DNA of 64,000 nucleotides from contig OZ243042.1 in assembly GCA_965212085.1 (NCBI GenBank), positions 186,001-250,000 on the forward strand, in the 5' to 3' direction. Positions 42,869 to 50,320 of the stretch are shown piece by piece (within the stretch, counting starts at the first letter, position 1; each line of letters begins with the position of its first letter). The position numbers and the translations under genes were made by a program. Origin of the DNA: JAHRAW01 sp965212085. GTDB lineage: Bacteria; Pseudomonadota; Gammaproteobacteria; Arenicellales; Poriferihabitantaceae. Under the pieces are notes generated by a model. It saw only the letters and a program-made list of their open reading frames with translations, ran no database searches and was not told the origin of the DNA.

Positions 42869-43537
42869 GGTGAATATCGCGGCCATTTCGGCGAAATTGG
42901 CGGCTTCGTGGTTGGGGGTGAACTCCCACGGGTCGAAGACGGTTGCCGGGTTGCGGCGCAGCCATATCGCGCGCATGCCGGCTGCGCGGGCGCCGCAGAT
43001 GTCGAAGGGGTTGCCGGAGATCAGCCAGCTTTCTTTGGCCGAGGCGCGGGCGCGTTTGAGGAAGTGGTGGTACACCGCCGGGTTGGGCTTGAAGGTGGTT
43101 ACTTCGTGGACGCTGACTACGCCGTGGAAAAAGTCGCGGATGCCGGCGTGGGTCAGCAACTGTTCAAGGTCGTCCGGGGTGCCGTTGGAGAACGCGTACA
43201 TTTTTATCCCGAATTGGGACAGGCGTTCAAGGCCGGCGGCGACGTCGTTAAACGCGGGCAGTTTCAGGTATTCGGCCATGAGGTTGTTGCGATCTCTGAG
43301 GGAGAAGTCGGCCCGCCGTTGGGCGCAGCAGTAGTCGAGGGCCTGGAGGGTGCAGGCGCGGAAGTCCCGGTAGTGCCCCATCAAGCCGTATCGGAAGGTG
43401 TATTCCAACTGCTTTTGACGCCACTGGTCTGAGAACTCGGCGGCGGTTGCATCATCGCCGAGCAGTTTTTCGAGGGCGCCGGTGACCCCGGCGGTGTCAA
43501 TCAGGGTTCCGTAGACGTCAAAGGCGAGGGTGGTCAT
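42860..43537 (-). CDS. Haloacid dehalogenase, type II
   Basis: HAD-superfamily hydrolase of 225 residues resembling (S)-2-haloacid dehalogenases. The nucleophile aspartate is in FDVYGTLIDT, motif II is YAFSNGTPDD, and motif III/IV includes KPNPAVYHHF and GNPFDICGARAAG. The length matches the family. The ATG at 43537 overlaps the fadD stop by four bases, so it is translated after fadD. Real substrate may not be halogenated. Confidence 0.9.
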   Translation of the reverse strand: MTTLAFDVYGTLIDTAGVTGALEKLLGDDATAAEFSDQWRQKQLEYTFRYGLMGHYRDFRACTLQALDYCCAQRRADFSLRDRNNLMAEYLKLPAFNDVAAGLERLSQFGIKMYAFSNGTPDDLEQLLTHAGIRDFFHGVVSVHEVTTFKPNPAVYHHFLKRARASAKESWLISGNPFDICGARAAGMRAIWLRRNPATVFDPWEFTPNHEAANFAEMAAIFTGV

Positions 43538-45495
43538 CGGTGCCCCGCGTACAGGTTTTCGATCTGCGCTTTGAAGCGTTCGCGCAGTACCGGGCGCTTG
43601 ATTTTCAGGGTCGGGGTGATGGCGCCGCCGGTTACGGTCCACGGCTCGGTGGTTACCCACAGCCGCCGCACCGCCGCGTAGCCGGGGAAGTCGCGCAGGC
43701 GGTCGGCTACTTTTTCGAGCATGAACTTTTCCACGCGCTCGCTTGCCAATGCCTGGGCGTCGTTCGGGTCCACGCCCAATGCTGCGGCGTGTTGCGGCCA
43801 GCGTTCGGGGTTCAACACGATCAGCGCGCACAGGAAGGCGCGGCCCTCGCCCATGACCATGACTTGCTCAAATAACGGGTCGTCGCAGATCGCCGATTCC
43901 ATATCCGCCGGCGGCACCTTTTCGCCGGTGGCGAGGACGATGATTTCTTTGAGGCGGCCGGTGATGGAAATGAATCCGTCCTCGTCTATGGCGGCGAGGT
44001 CGCCGGTGGCGAACCAGCCGGCGGCGTCAATGCACCGCCGGGTGGCTTCCTCGTTTTGCCAGTAGCCGAGCATCACGCTTGGGCTTCGGGCCTGCAACTC
44101 GCCGCCTTCGGACAGGCGGATTTCGGCGCCGATGAACGGCAGGCCGATGCTTGAGGGTTTGTTTCGGGCGGGGGTGTTCACGGTCAGCGTCGGGCCGGTT
44201 TCGGTGAGGCCGTAGCCTTGCAGAACCTCAACGCCGAGGGCGATGAACACCCGGGAGATTTTCAACCCCAGGGGCGCGCCGCCGCTGATCACAAAGCGCA
44301 GATTGCCGCCGAAGCGCGCGCGGATTTTTTTCGCCACCAGCGCTTTCAAGAGCGGCCACAGCAGTTGATCCATGCCCCACGCGGCGCGTCCCTGGGCGAT
44401 TTCAAAGCGCCGCCAGCCCACCGCCACGGCTTTGGCAAACAACCGGCGGCGCAACGCCGGGCCTTGCTCAAGGCGGGTTTGAATGACACCGTAGGCGCGC
44501 TCGAAAATGCGCGGCACGGTGATCAGGATGGTGGGCCGGTTGGCGGCGAGGTCGTCCGCCAACTCCGGGATCGAGCGGTTGTACGCCACCGACGCCCCGG
44601 CCATCATCGGCAGGTAATAGCCCACGGTTCGCTCGAACATGTGGGACAGCGGCAGAAACGACAGGAACTTGTCGTCGGGAAACACCGGCACGCCCTTCAG
44701 CCCGGCGTGGGCGTTCAACAGCATGTTGGCGTGGGACAGCATCACGCCTTTGGGTTTGCCGGTGGTGCCGGAGGTATAGACGATGGTGGCGAGGTCATCG
44801 GGCTGCGCGGCGGGGGGCGGGATGTCCATATCTCCTTCTCCGGCCTGCGCCAGCCAGCGGGACAGCGACATTACCCTGGGGTCGTCGATCCCGGCGAGTT
44901 GGTCATCCGCGTCTTCCGCATCTTTCGCGTCATCCAGCACCACCACCCGCGCCAGTTTGCTCAAGCGCGGCAGCTCAGCCGCCATATCAAGCCACATCCC
45001 GGCGTTCTCCACCAAGAACAAGCGCGCGCCGGTATGTTCCAGAATGTAGGCGACGTTGTCCGGGCGGTCTTCGGCATACAACGGCGTCACCACCAAGCCG
45101 GCGGCCATGCACGCCTGGTCGTACAAAACCCACTCGTGGCGGTTGCCCATGCGAATCGCCGCGCGCGCGCCGCGCTCCGGTTCGGTTTCGGTTTCGGTTC
45201 CGGTTCCGGTTCCGGTTCCGAGGCCGAGGCCGAGACATTGGTCCGCAGCCATCGCCCGGCGCCAGCGTTCCACCTGTTCGGCCATCCACCGCCAGGAGTG
45301 TTCCACCCAGCGATCCGTAGCAACGCAGTACTGAATGCAGGCGGTTTTATCCGCCGACCGCGACACCCGCTCGCGGAATAATCCGTCAATGGTTTTTACT
45401 TCCGCGGGATCAATGACGTCCATGCGCGGATTGGCGGCGATGACGTCCGCGGGATAGACCGTTGCCCGGCGGGGTTGGGGTGGAGTGGGGTTCAT
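43534..45495 (-). CDS. fadD: Long-chain acyl-CoA synthetase (AMP-forming)
   Basis: Activates fatty acids as acyl-CoA via an acyl-adenylate. From the ATG at 45495 it is 653 residues and belongs to the FAA1/FadD15-like branch. Motifs are IVYTSGTTGKPKGVMLSHAN, QGYGLTETGP, and WFATGDLAAIDEDGFISITG. The frame extends upstream to 45528, but those codons are part of a dispersed repeat. A G-T/E-T low-complexity run is encoded by a hexamer repeat (45179-45235) in the N-terminal half. The haloacid dehalogenase gene overlaps its stop. Confidence 0.9.
   Translation of the reverse strand: MNPTPPQPRRATVYPADVIAANPRMDVIDPAEVKTIDGLFRERVSRSADKTACIQYCVATDRWVEHSWRWMAEQVERWRRAMAADQCLGLGLGTGTGTGTETETEPERGARAAIRMGNRHEWVLYDQACMAAGLVVTPLYAEDRPDNVAYILEHTGARLFLVENAGMWLDMAAELPRLSKLARVVVLDDAKDAEDADDQLAGIDDPRVMSLSRWLAQAGEGDMDIPPPAAQPDDLATIVYTSGTTGKPKGVMLSHANMLLNAHAGLKGVPVFPDDKFLSFLPLSHMFERTVGYYLPMMAGASVAYNRSIPELADDLAANRPTILITVPRIFERAYGVIQTRLEQGPALRRRLFAKAVAVGWRRFEIAQGRAAWGMDQLLWPLLKALVAKKIRARFGGNLRFVISGGAPLGLKISRVFIALGVEVLQGYGLTETGPTLTVNTPARNKPSSIGLPFIGAEIRLSEGGELQARSPSVMLGYWQNEEATRRCIDAAGWFATGDLAAIDEDGFISITGRLKEIIVLATGEKVPPADMESAICDDPLFEQVMVMGEGRAFLCALIVLNPERWPQHAAALGVDPNDAQALASERVEKFMLEKVADRLRDFPGYAAVRRLWVTTEPWTVTGGAITPTLKIKRPVLRERFKAQIENLYAGHR
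45179..45235 (-). repeat. In-frame hexamer repeat in fadD
   Basis: Units of GGTTCC/GGTTTC/GAGGCC, about nine in a row, encode a LGLGTGTGTGTETETEP-type stretch absent from typical acyl-CoA synthetases. Confidence 0.8.
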
Positions 45496-45500
45496 GTATG

Positions 45501-45585
45501 GGTTCACCAATTCGTTGGCAAATTTCATTCTACTCCGTCATTCTTGCACAGGTTCACTAATTCGCTGATAAATTTCATTGTACGG
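45501..45585 (+). repeat. Two tandem copies of the GTTCACTAATTC-type repeat
   Basis: GGTTCACCAATTCGTTGGCA with AATTTCATTCTACTCCGTCA (45501-45540) and GGTTCACTAATTCGCTGATA with AATTTCATTGTACGG (45551-45585). The 'TTCATTCTACTCCG' part recurs at 48265-48278. Confidence 0.82.
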
Positions 45586-45624
45586 TGTTATTGACAGCCG
45601 GCTGGCGCCGGGCCGAAAAAGCGG

Positions 45625-45682
45625 ATCCGATACGATGAAAAATATGGTCGCCGGCGCTCCCTATTTTTCTATCGTTCGGGAA
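45625..45682 (-). repeat. Hairpin (REP-like) element, copy C (reverse)
   Basis: Reverse orientation of copies A and B, ATACGATGAAAAATATGGTC through CTATCGTTCGGGAA; the first arm is slightly eroded. It lies between fadE and fadD. Confidence 0.85.
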
Positions 45683-45721
45683 TGACGAGTAGTTTTTCAT
45701 ACTGTCAGTGAATCCCTACGG

Positions 45722-48178
45722 TCATGCCCCGGCGTTCAGGTCAAAATCATCCACGCTGATGACTTTGGCGACCACTTCTCTGGTTCGCCCGAGCAGATCG
45801 GCCTGCTCCGCGCTCAGCGTTTCCGCCGCGCGCAAGTCCGAAAGCCACGCTTCCCAGGTTTGCCCGGTGGCCGGTTCCAGGCCTTCTTTTCGCAGACGCC
45901 GGCGCAGGGGTTTGCTCTCGTCCATGAGGGCCAGCGCGGTTTCGAGTTGGGCGGTGATTTCCGACGGGTCGGTGGACAGGTAGGTATGTTCGGTCAGGCG
46001 GTCGCGCACCGGCCCGGCGGTTTGCAGCAGCGTTGACACCCGCCGGGAAAGCGCGTCGTCGGGCCTTTGCAAATAGCGCCCGCCGCCGAAGACGTTGAAG
46101 CGCAACAACTTGCCGAGGAGCGGCCGCGGGTAGTTGCGAAGTATGCCGTCTAGGGCTTGCTGGGCTTCAAACAACGCATAGCGGCAGGCCCAGTCCGCGA
46201 GCGGCTGTTCGTCCGCCGGCTCGCCGCAGTCCTTGAATTTTTTCAGCGCGGCGGAGGCGAGATAGAGGTTGCTCAACGCATCGGCGAAACGGCCCGACAA
46301 CATTTCCCGGCGTTTCAGGTCGCCGCCGAGGAGTAGCAGGGTAACGTCGGCAAGAAACGCAAACGCCGCGCTCAGGTGCTCGATGGTGCGGCTGTGTTTT
46401 TTGATCAGGCCGCCGCCGGTGCCGGTGCCGTGGCCCCGCGCCAGCCGTCCGCGACTCAGCGCGTACGCGGTGGAGCGCATTTTGTTGGCCATCACGTGGG
46501 GGATGTGTTGGCGCATGGCGTCGTCGAATTTCGCCAATGCTTGCTCGCGGCCATCTTCGTTCTCGTTCTCGTCCCCGTCCATGGCCACCGCGTTGATTTC
46601 ATCGATCAGGTACGGGTGGCAGCGCATCGCCCCCTGCCCGAAGATGATCAGCCCGCGGGTCAGGATGTTGGCGCCTTCTACGGTGATGCCGATGGGTATC
46701 TGCTGGTAGGTGCGGGCGAGGTAGTTGCCGGGGCCCAGGCAGATGCCCTTGCCGCCGTGTATGTCCATGGCGTCGTTGATGATCATGCGTGACAGGTCGG
46801 TGCACTGCTGCTTGACGATGGCCGACATCACCGCCGGCTTCTCGCCCAGGGCCAGCGCGCTGGTCATCAGGGTGCGGCCGGCGTCCAGCAGCCAGGTCAG
46901 CCCGCCGATGCGCGCCAATGCTTCCTCGATGCCTTCAAAGCGGCCGATTTCCACGCCGAACTGTTCACGAATGCGCGCGTAGGCGCCGCTGCTGCGGGCC
47001 GCGACCTTGGCGCCGCCGGCGGCCGCCGCCGGCAACGAGATGCCGCGCCCGGCGGCCAGGGATTCCATCAACATTCGCCAGCCCTGGCCGATGCGTTCGC
47101 GCCCGCCGATGATCCATTCCATTGGGATAAACACGTCCTCGCCACGGTTGGGGCCGTTCTGGAAAGCCGCGTTCAGGGGCAGGTGCCGGGTGCCGATGGA
47201 AACCCCTTTGGTGTCGGTGGGAATCAGCGCGCAGGTGATGCCGAGCTCCGCCTCGTCCCCCAGCAATCCGTCGGGATCGTGTGCCTTGAACGCCAGGCCG
47301 AGCAGCGTCGCCACCGGCCCGAGGGTGATGTAACGCTTCTCCCAGTTGAGCCGGAAACCGAGGGTTTTCTTGCCCTTCCAGGTGGCCTTGCAAACCACGC
47401 CGCTGTCCGGCATGCCCCCCGCGTCCGAGCCGGCCCACGGATTGGTGAGGCCGAAACAGGGGGTTTCCTTGCCGCTCGCGAGGCGCGGCAGGTAGTGCTT
47501 TTTTTGCGCGGCGGTGCCGTAATGGTAGAGCAGTTCGGCGGGGCCTAAGGAGTTGGGAACCATCACCGTGACCGCGACGGTGGCGCTGCGGGTGGAGAGT
47601 TTTTGCACGATGCAGGACTGGGCGTAGGCGGAGAATTCCAGCCCGCCGTATTCCTTGGCGGCGTTCAAACCGAAAAATTTCTTGCGCTTGATGAACTTCC
47701 AGACCGGCGCCGGCAGATCGTTGAGTTCGCCGGTCACCTGCCAGTCGTCCACCATCGCGCACAACTGCTCCACCGGCCCGTCCATAAACGCCTGCTCGGC
47801 CTCGGACAACGCCGGTTTTGCCACCGAAAAAAGTTTGTTCCAGTCCGGCCTGCCGGAAAACAGCTCCGCATCCCACCACACCGTGCCGGCGTCAATGGCC
47901 TCCCGCTCGGTTTGCGAAACCGGCGGCATGGATTTTTTCACCAACTCGAACAACGGCGCGGCAAGGTATTTTTTGCGCAACGCCGGCGCGTAAAAAAGCA
48001 GCACCAGCAACGGTGCCAGCACCAGCAGCAAAAGCAACGACAACAGCGTGCCGCCACCGCCGCTGAAAAGGCCGAGGGTAAATACCGCAACGGCGGCGAT
48101 CAACCAGGTCTGCACGGACATCCGAAACCAGGCGAAAACCGCCACCAGCAATAGCAACGCAACAAGGACTAGAATCAT
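45722..48178 (-). CDS. fadE: Acyl-CoA dehydrogenase FadE
   Basis: First step of fatty-acid beta-oxidation, 818 residues, close to E. coli FadE (814). The N-terminal ~70 residues form two or more membrane helices (LLSLLLLLVLAPLLVLLFYA), then WWDAELFSGRPDWNKL, CFGLTNPWAGSDAGGMPD, and DIHGGKGICLGPGNYLARTY. An acidic insertion GDENENEDG is encoded by a short repeat. Electrons should go to ETF and then to ETF-QO encoded at 50321. It is upstream of fadD on the same strand, separated by repeats. Confidence 0.95.
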   Translation of the reverse strand: MILVLVALLLLVAVFAWFRMSVQTWLIAAVAVFTLGLFSGGGGTLLSLLLLLVLAPLLVLLFYAPALRKKYLAAPLFELVKKSMPPVSQTEREAIDAGTVWWDAELFSGRPDWNKLFSVAKPALSEAEQAFMDGPVEQLCAMVDDWQVTGELNDLPAPVWKFIKRKKFFGLNAAKEYGGLEFSAYAQSCIVQKLSTRSATVAVTVMVPNSLGPAELLYHYGTAAQKKHYLPRLASGKETPCFGLTNPWAGSDAGGMPDSGVVCKATWKGKKTLGFRLNWEKRYITLGPVATLLGLAFKAHDPDGLLGDEAELGITCALIPTDTKGVSIGTRHLPLNAAFQNGPNRGEDVFIPMEWIIGGRERIGQGWRMLMESLAAGRGISLPAAAAGGAKVAARSSGAYARIREQFGVEIGRFEGIEEALARIGGLTWLLDAGRTLMTSALALGEKPAVMSAIVKQQCTDLSRMIINDAMDIHGGKGICLGPGNYLARTYQQIPIGITVEGANILTRGLIIFGQGAMRCHPYLIDEINAVAMDGDENENEDGREQALAKFDDAMRQHIPHVMANKMRSTAYALSRGRLARGHGTGTGGGLIKKHSRTIEHLSAAFAFLADVTLLLLGGDLKRREMLSGRFADALSNLYLASAALKKFKDCGEPADEQPLADWACRYALFEAQQALDGILRNYPRPLLGKLLRFNVFGGGRYLQRPDDALSRRVSTLLQTAGPVRDRLTEHTYLSTDPSEITAQLETALALMDESKPLRRRLRKEGLEPATGQTWEAWLSDLRAAETLSAEQADLLGRTREVVAKVISVDDFDLNAGA

Positions 48179-48279
48179 CGTCTCTCCGTCAAGCGGATTA
48201 TCGGGTGGCGGTCATTATCCCATACTCGCGCCCGCGTTGCATTTGTAATGTCGGCGGCTTACTTCATTCTACTCCGCCA

Positions 48280-48334
48280 TTCTCGAGCGTTAGTGTCCGT
48301 TGCCGTGTTAGCGGGTTACGGACATTTACGTCCA
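48280..48334 (+). repeat. Second-type hairpin element, partial copy
   Basis: TTCTCGAGCGTTAGTGTCCG, TTGCCGTGTTAGCGG and TTACGGACATTTACGT match 48581-48630, but the terminal CTCGGGAA arm is lost. Confidence 0.75.
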
Positions 48335-48346
48335 AGTGGTGGTGTA

Positions 48347-48370
48347 GGGGCACAGGTCGCGACCTGCCCC
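48347..48370. repeat. CACAGGTCGCGACCTG palindrome, variant 3
   Basis: GGGGCACAGGTCGCGACCTG followed by CCCC: an imperfect palindrome sharing the AGGTCGCGACCT core of 16773-16792. Confidence 0.75.
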
Positions 48371-48405
48371 TGAGTTAGCGACTACGCCGCCCGTTAAATT
48401 CTGGA

Positions 48406-48465
48406 TTCCCGAATGCGATGAAAAATATGGTCGCTAACGCTCCCTATTTTTCTATCGTTCGGGAA
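48406..48465 (-). repeat. Hairpin (REP-like) element, copy D (reverse)
   Basis: TTCCCGAATGCGATGAAAAA, TATGGTCGCTAACGCTCCC, TATTTTTCTATCGTTCGGGAA; same element as copies A-C. Confidence 0.87.
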
Positions 48466-48526
48466 TGACGGCAAAGGCGTAAGGAAGGGCAAAGGAAACG
48501 GCTAAGCATCGCCGCCTAGAGGCCGG

Positions 48527-48546
48527 ATACCCGTAAATGCGGGTAT
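48527..48546. repeat. Short ATACCCG/CGGGTAT hairpin
   Basis: Seven-base perfect arms with a six-base loop TAAATG. It may be a small REP-type element or a terminator stem without a T-tract. Confidence 0.5.
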
Positions 48547-48580
48547 GACACCGAGGAACGTGGCAACCACTCTGCCGTCA

Positions 48581-48641
48581 TTCCCGAGCGTTAGTGTCCG
48601 TTGCCGCGTTAGCGGCTTACGGACACTTACGTACTCGGGAA
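48581..48641 (+). repeat. Second-type hairpin element, complete copy
   Basis: TTCCCGAG and CTCGGGAA form the outer arms, AGTGTCCGT and ACGGACACT the middle arms, and GCCGC/GCGGC the inner stem around GTTA. The outer six bases match those of the REP-like family, so the two families may be related. Confidence 0.8.
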
Positions 48642-48731
48642 TCCAGCGTCAAAACCGCAATACTCCGCCGTTTCCGCTGCCCGTCCTTATGCCTCTGCAC
48701 CGTCCAACCGGCGGCGATAGCCGCTGACTTC

Positions 48732-48842
48732 GGCGCGCGCAGGGACGCACGCGGCGGCGCTGGAAACAGGATGTTTCCCCGCGCCGCAAGGGGGGTGTGC
48801 GGGGGGTCCCCTCCCCCTGCCCCCGCAAATGCGCGTCACGCC
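48732..48842 (+). repeat. GC-rich ~110-bp dispersed repeat, copy 3
   Basis: Contains GGAAACAGGATGTTTCCCCG, CGCCGCAAGGGGGG and GCGCGTCACGCC, in the same order as the copies at 16842 and 17053. The end reaches the stop of argD. Confidence 0.75.
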
Positions 48843-50173
48843 CCGACCTCTCCCGCCACCTCAGCAATCGCCGCCTCCAGCAGCCCCAGCCCGCGCTTGA
48901 TTTCATCTTCGCTGATGGTCAACGCCGGTGCCAGGCGGAGTACGTTGGGGCCGGCCACCAGCACCAGCAAACCGTGGCCGGTGCAGGCGGTGAGGATGTC
49001 CCGTGCGCGGTCGCTCCAGGGTTCGCGCATTTCGCAGCCGAGTAGCAGCCCGGCGCCGCGAATCTCAACGAACAACCGAAAGCGTTGGTTGATGGCCTCC
49101 AGCCCGCGCTGCAACAACTCGCCTTTGGCGCGCACCGCGTCGAGCATTGGCCGGGTGTTGACGATTTCCAGCACTTGGTTGGCGACCGCGCAGGCCATGG
49201 GATTGCCGCCGAAGGTGCTGCCGTGGGCGCCCACGGTGAAGCTTTGGGCGATGGCTTCGGTGGTCAGCATGGCGCCGATGGGGAAGCCGCCGGCGAGGCC
49301 TTTGGCGGTGGTCAGGATGTCCGGGATGACGCCGAGTTTTTCGTACATATACAGGAAACCGGAACGCCCGACGCCGGTTTGTATCTCGTCGAAAATCAGC
49401 AGCGCGTGGTGGCGGTCGCACAGTTCGCGGGCGGCGGCGACAAACGCTTCGGTGGCCGGCGTGACCCCGCCCTCTCCCTGAATCGGTTCAAGGATTACCG
49501 CGCAGGTGGTTTGGTCAACGGCCTTGTCCAGCGCCGCGATGTCGTTGAACGGCAAATGGGTGATGCCGCCGGGTTTGGGGCCGAAGCCGTCGCTGTACTT
49601 GGGCTGTCCGCCGACGCACACGGTGAAGAAGGTGCGCCCGTGGAAGGAGTTGTGGAAGGCGATGATGCCGTGCTTGTCATGCTTGCCGGGGCCGAACTGA
49701 TCGAGGGCGTAGCGGCGCGCCAGTTTGAGGGCGGCTTCAACGACTTCGGCGCCGGAGTTGGCGAAAAATATCCGCTCGGCGAAGGTGATGTCGCACAATC
49801 GCTGCGCGAGTTCGATGGCCGGGCGGTTGGCCAGCAGGTTGCTGACGTGCCAGAGTTTTTTGGCTTGATCGGCGAGCGCCTTGCGAAGTCGCGGATGGGC
49901 GTGGCCGAGGACGCTGACCGCGATGCCGGCGGCGAAATCCAGGTACTCTTTGCCGTCGGTATCCCAAAGACGCGAGCCTTTGCCGCGCGCCGGCAGGATC
50001 GCCATGGGCGCGTAGTTGGGGGTCATGACTTGATCGTACAAGGCGCGGCTGATTTCGGCTTTGCCGCTCGCGTCGTCCGGGCGCGCGGTTTGCGCGGATT
50101 GCGCGGTTTGCGTTGATCGTTTGGCTGACCGTGTGACTGACGTGACCGGTGGTTTTGCGGGGGCGTGCGCCAT
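48836..50173 (-). CDS. argD: Acetylornithine/succinylornithine aminotransferase family protein
   Basis: Class III PLP aminotransferase, 445 residues from the ATG at 50173. Family features include YLDFAAGIAVSVLGHAHP, FANSGAEVVEAALKLARRY, ILEPIQGEGGVTPA, IFDEIQTGVGRSG and the PLP lysine in ILTTAKGLAGGFPIG. It most likely converts N-acetylglutamate semialdehyde to N-acetylornithine in arginine synthesis, although catabolic relatives (AstC) are hard to separate. The first ~45 residues are a low-complexity Thr/Ser/Gln/Arg segment encoded by a GCGCGGTTT-like repeat (50085-50120); the enzyme proper begins near ALYDQVMTPNYAPM. Confidence 0.87.
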   Translation of the reverse strand: MAHAPAKPPVTSVTRSAKRSTQTAQSAQTARPDDASGKAEISRALYDQVMTPNYAPMAILPARGKGSRLWDTDGKEYLDFAAGIAVSVLGHAHPRLRKALADQAKKLWHVSNLLANRPAIELAQRLCDITFAERIFFANSGAEVVEAALKLARRYALDQFGPGKHDKHGIIAFHNSFHGRTFFTVCVGGQPKYSDGFGPKPGGITHLPFNDIAALDKAVDQTTCAVILEPIQGEGGVTPATEAFVAAARELCDRHHALLIFDEIQTGVGRSGFLYMYEKLGVIPDILTTAKGLAGGFPIGAMLTTEAIAQSFTVGAHGSTFGGNPMACAVANQVLEIVNTRPMLDAVRAKGELLQRGLEAINQRFRLFVEIRGAGLLLGCEMREPWSDRARDILTACTGHGLLVLVAGPNVLRLAPALTISEDEIKRGLGLLEAAIAEVAGEVGA

Positions 50174-50320
50174 AATAAAAAATTTTCCCTGCGGAAAAGT
50201 GAGCGGTTGGGTGTGGCATTTTACCCCCATCGGTAGGAAAATAGCACCGCCTCACCTCATCCCATCCCAGCCATCCGGCGTCTTTGGCCGGCCACTGCAA
50301 AACTGAACGAGAAACTGATC

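Larger units (their letters stand above)
48179..48835. other. Gene-free repeat island between argD and fadE
   Basis: Some 657 bases with no credible gene. It contains a partial second-type hairpin (48280-48334), a palindrome variant (48347-48370), hairpin copy D (48406-48465), a short ATACCCG...CGGGTAT hairpin (48527-48546), a complete second-type hairpin (48581-48641) and copy 3 of the GC-rich repeat (48732-48842). Confidence 0.75.

Noticed and set aside
44218..45381. Plus-strand reading frame of 387 codons
   Set aside because: Antisense shadow of the acyl-CoA synthetase gene; histidine/arginine-rich composition typical of GC-rich shadow frames.
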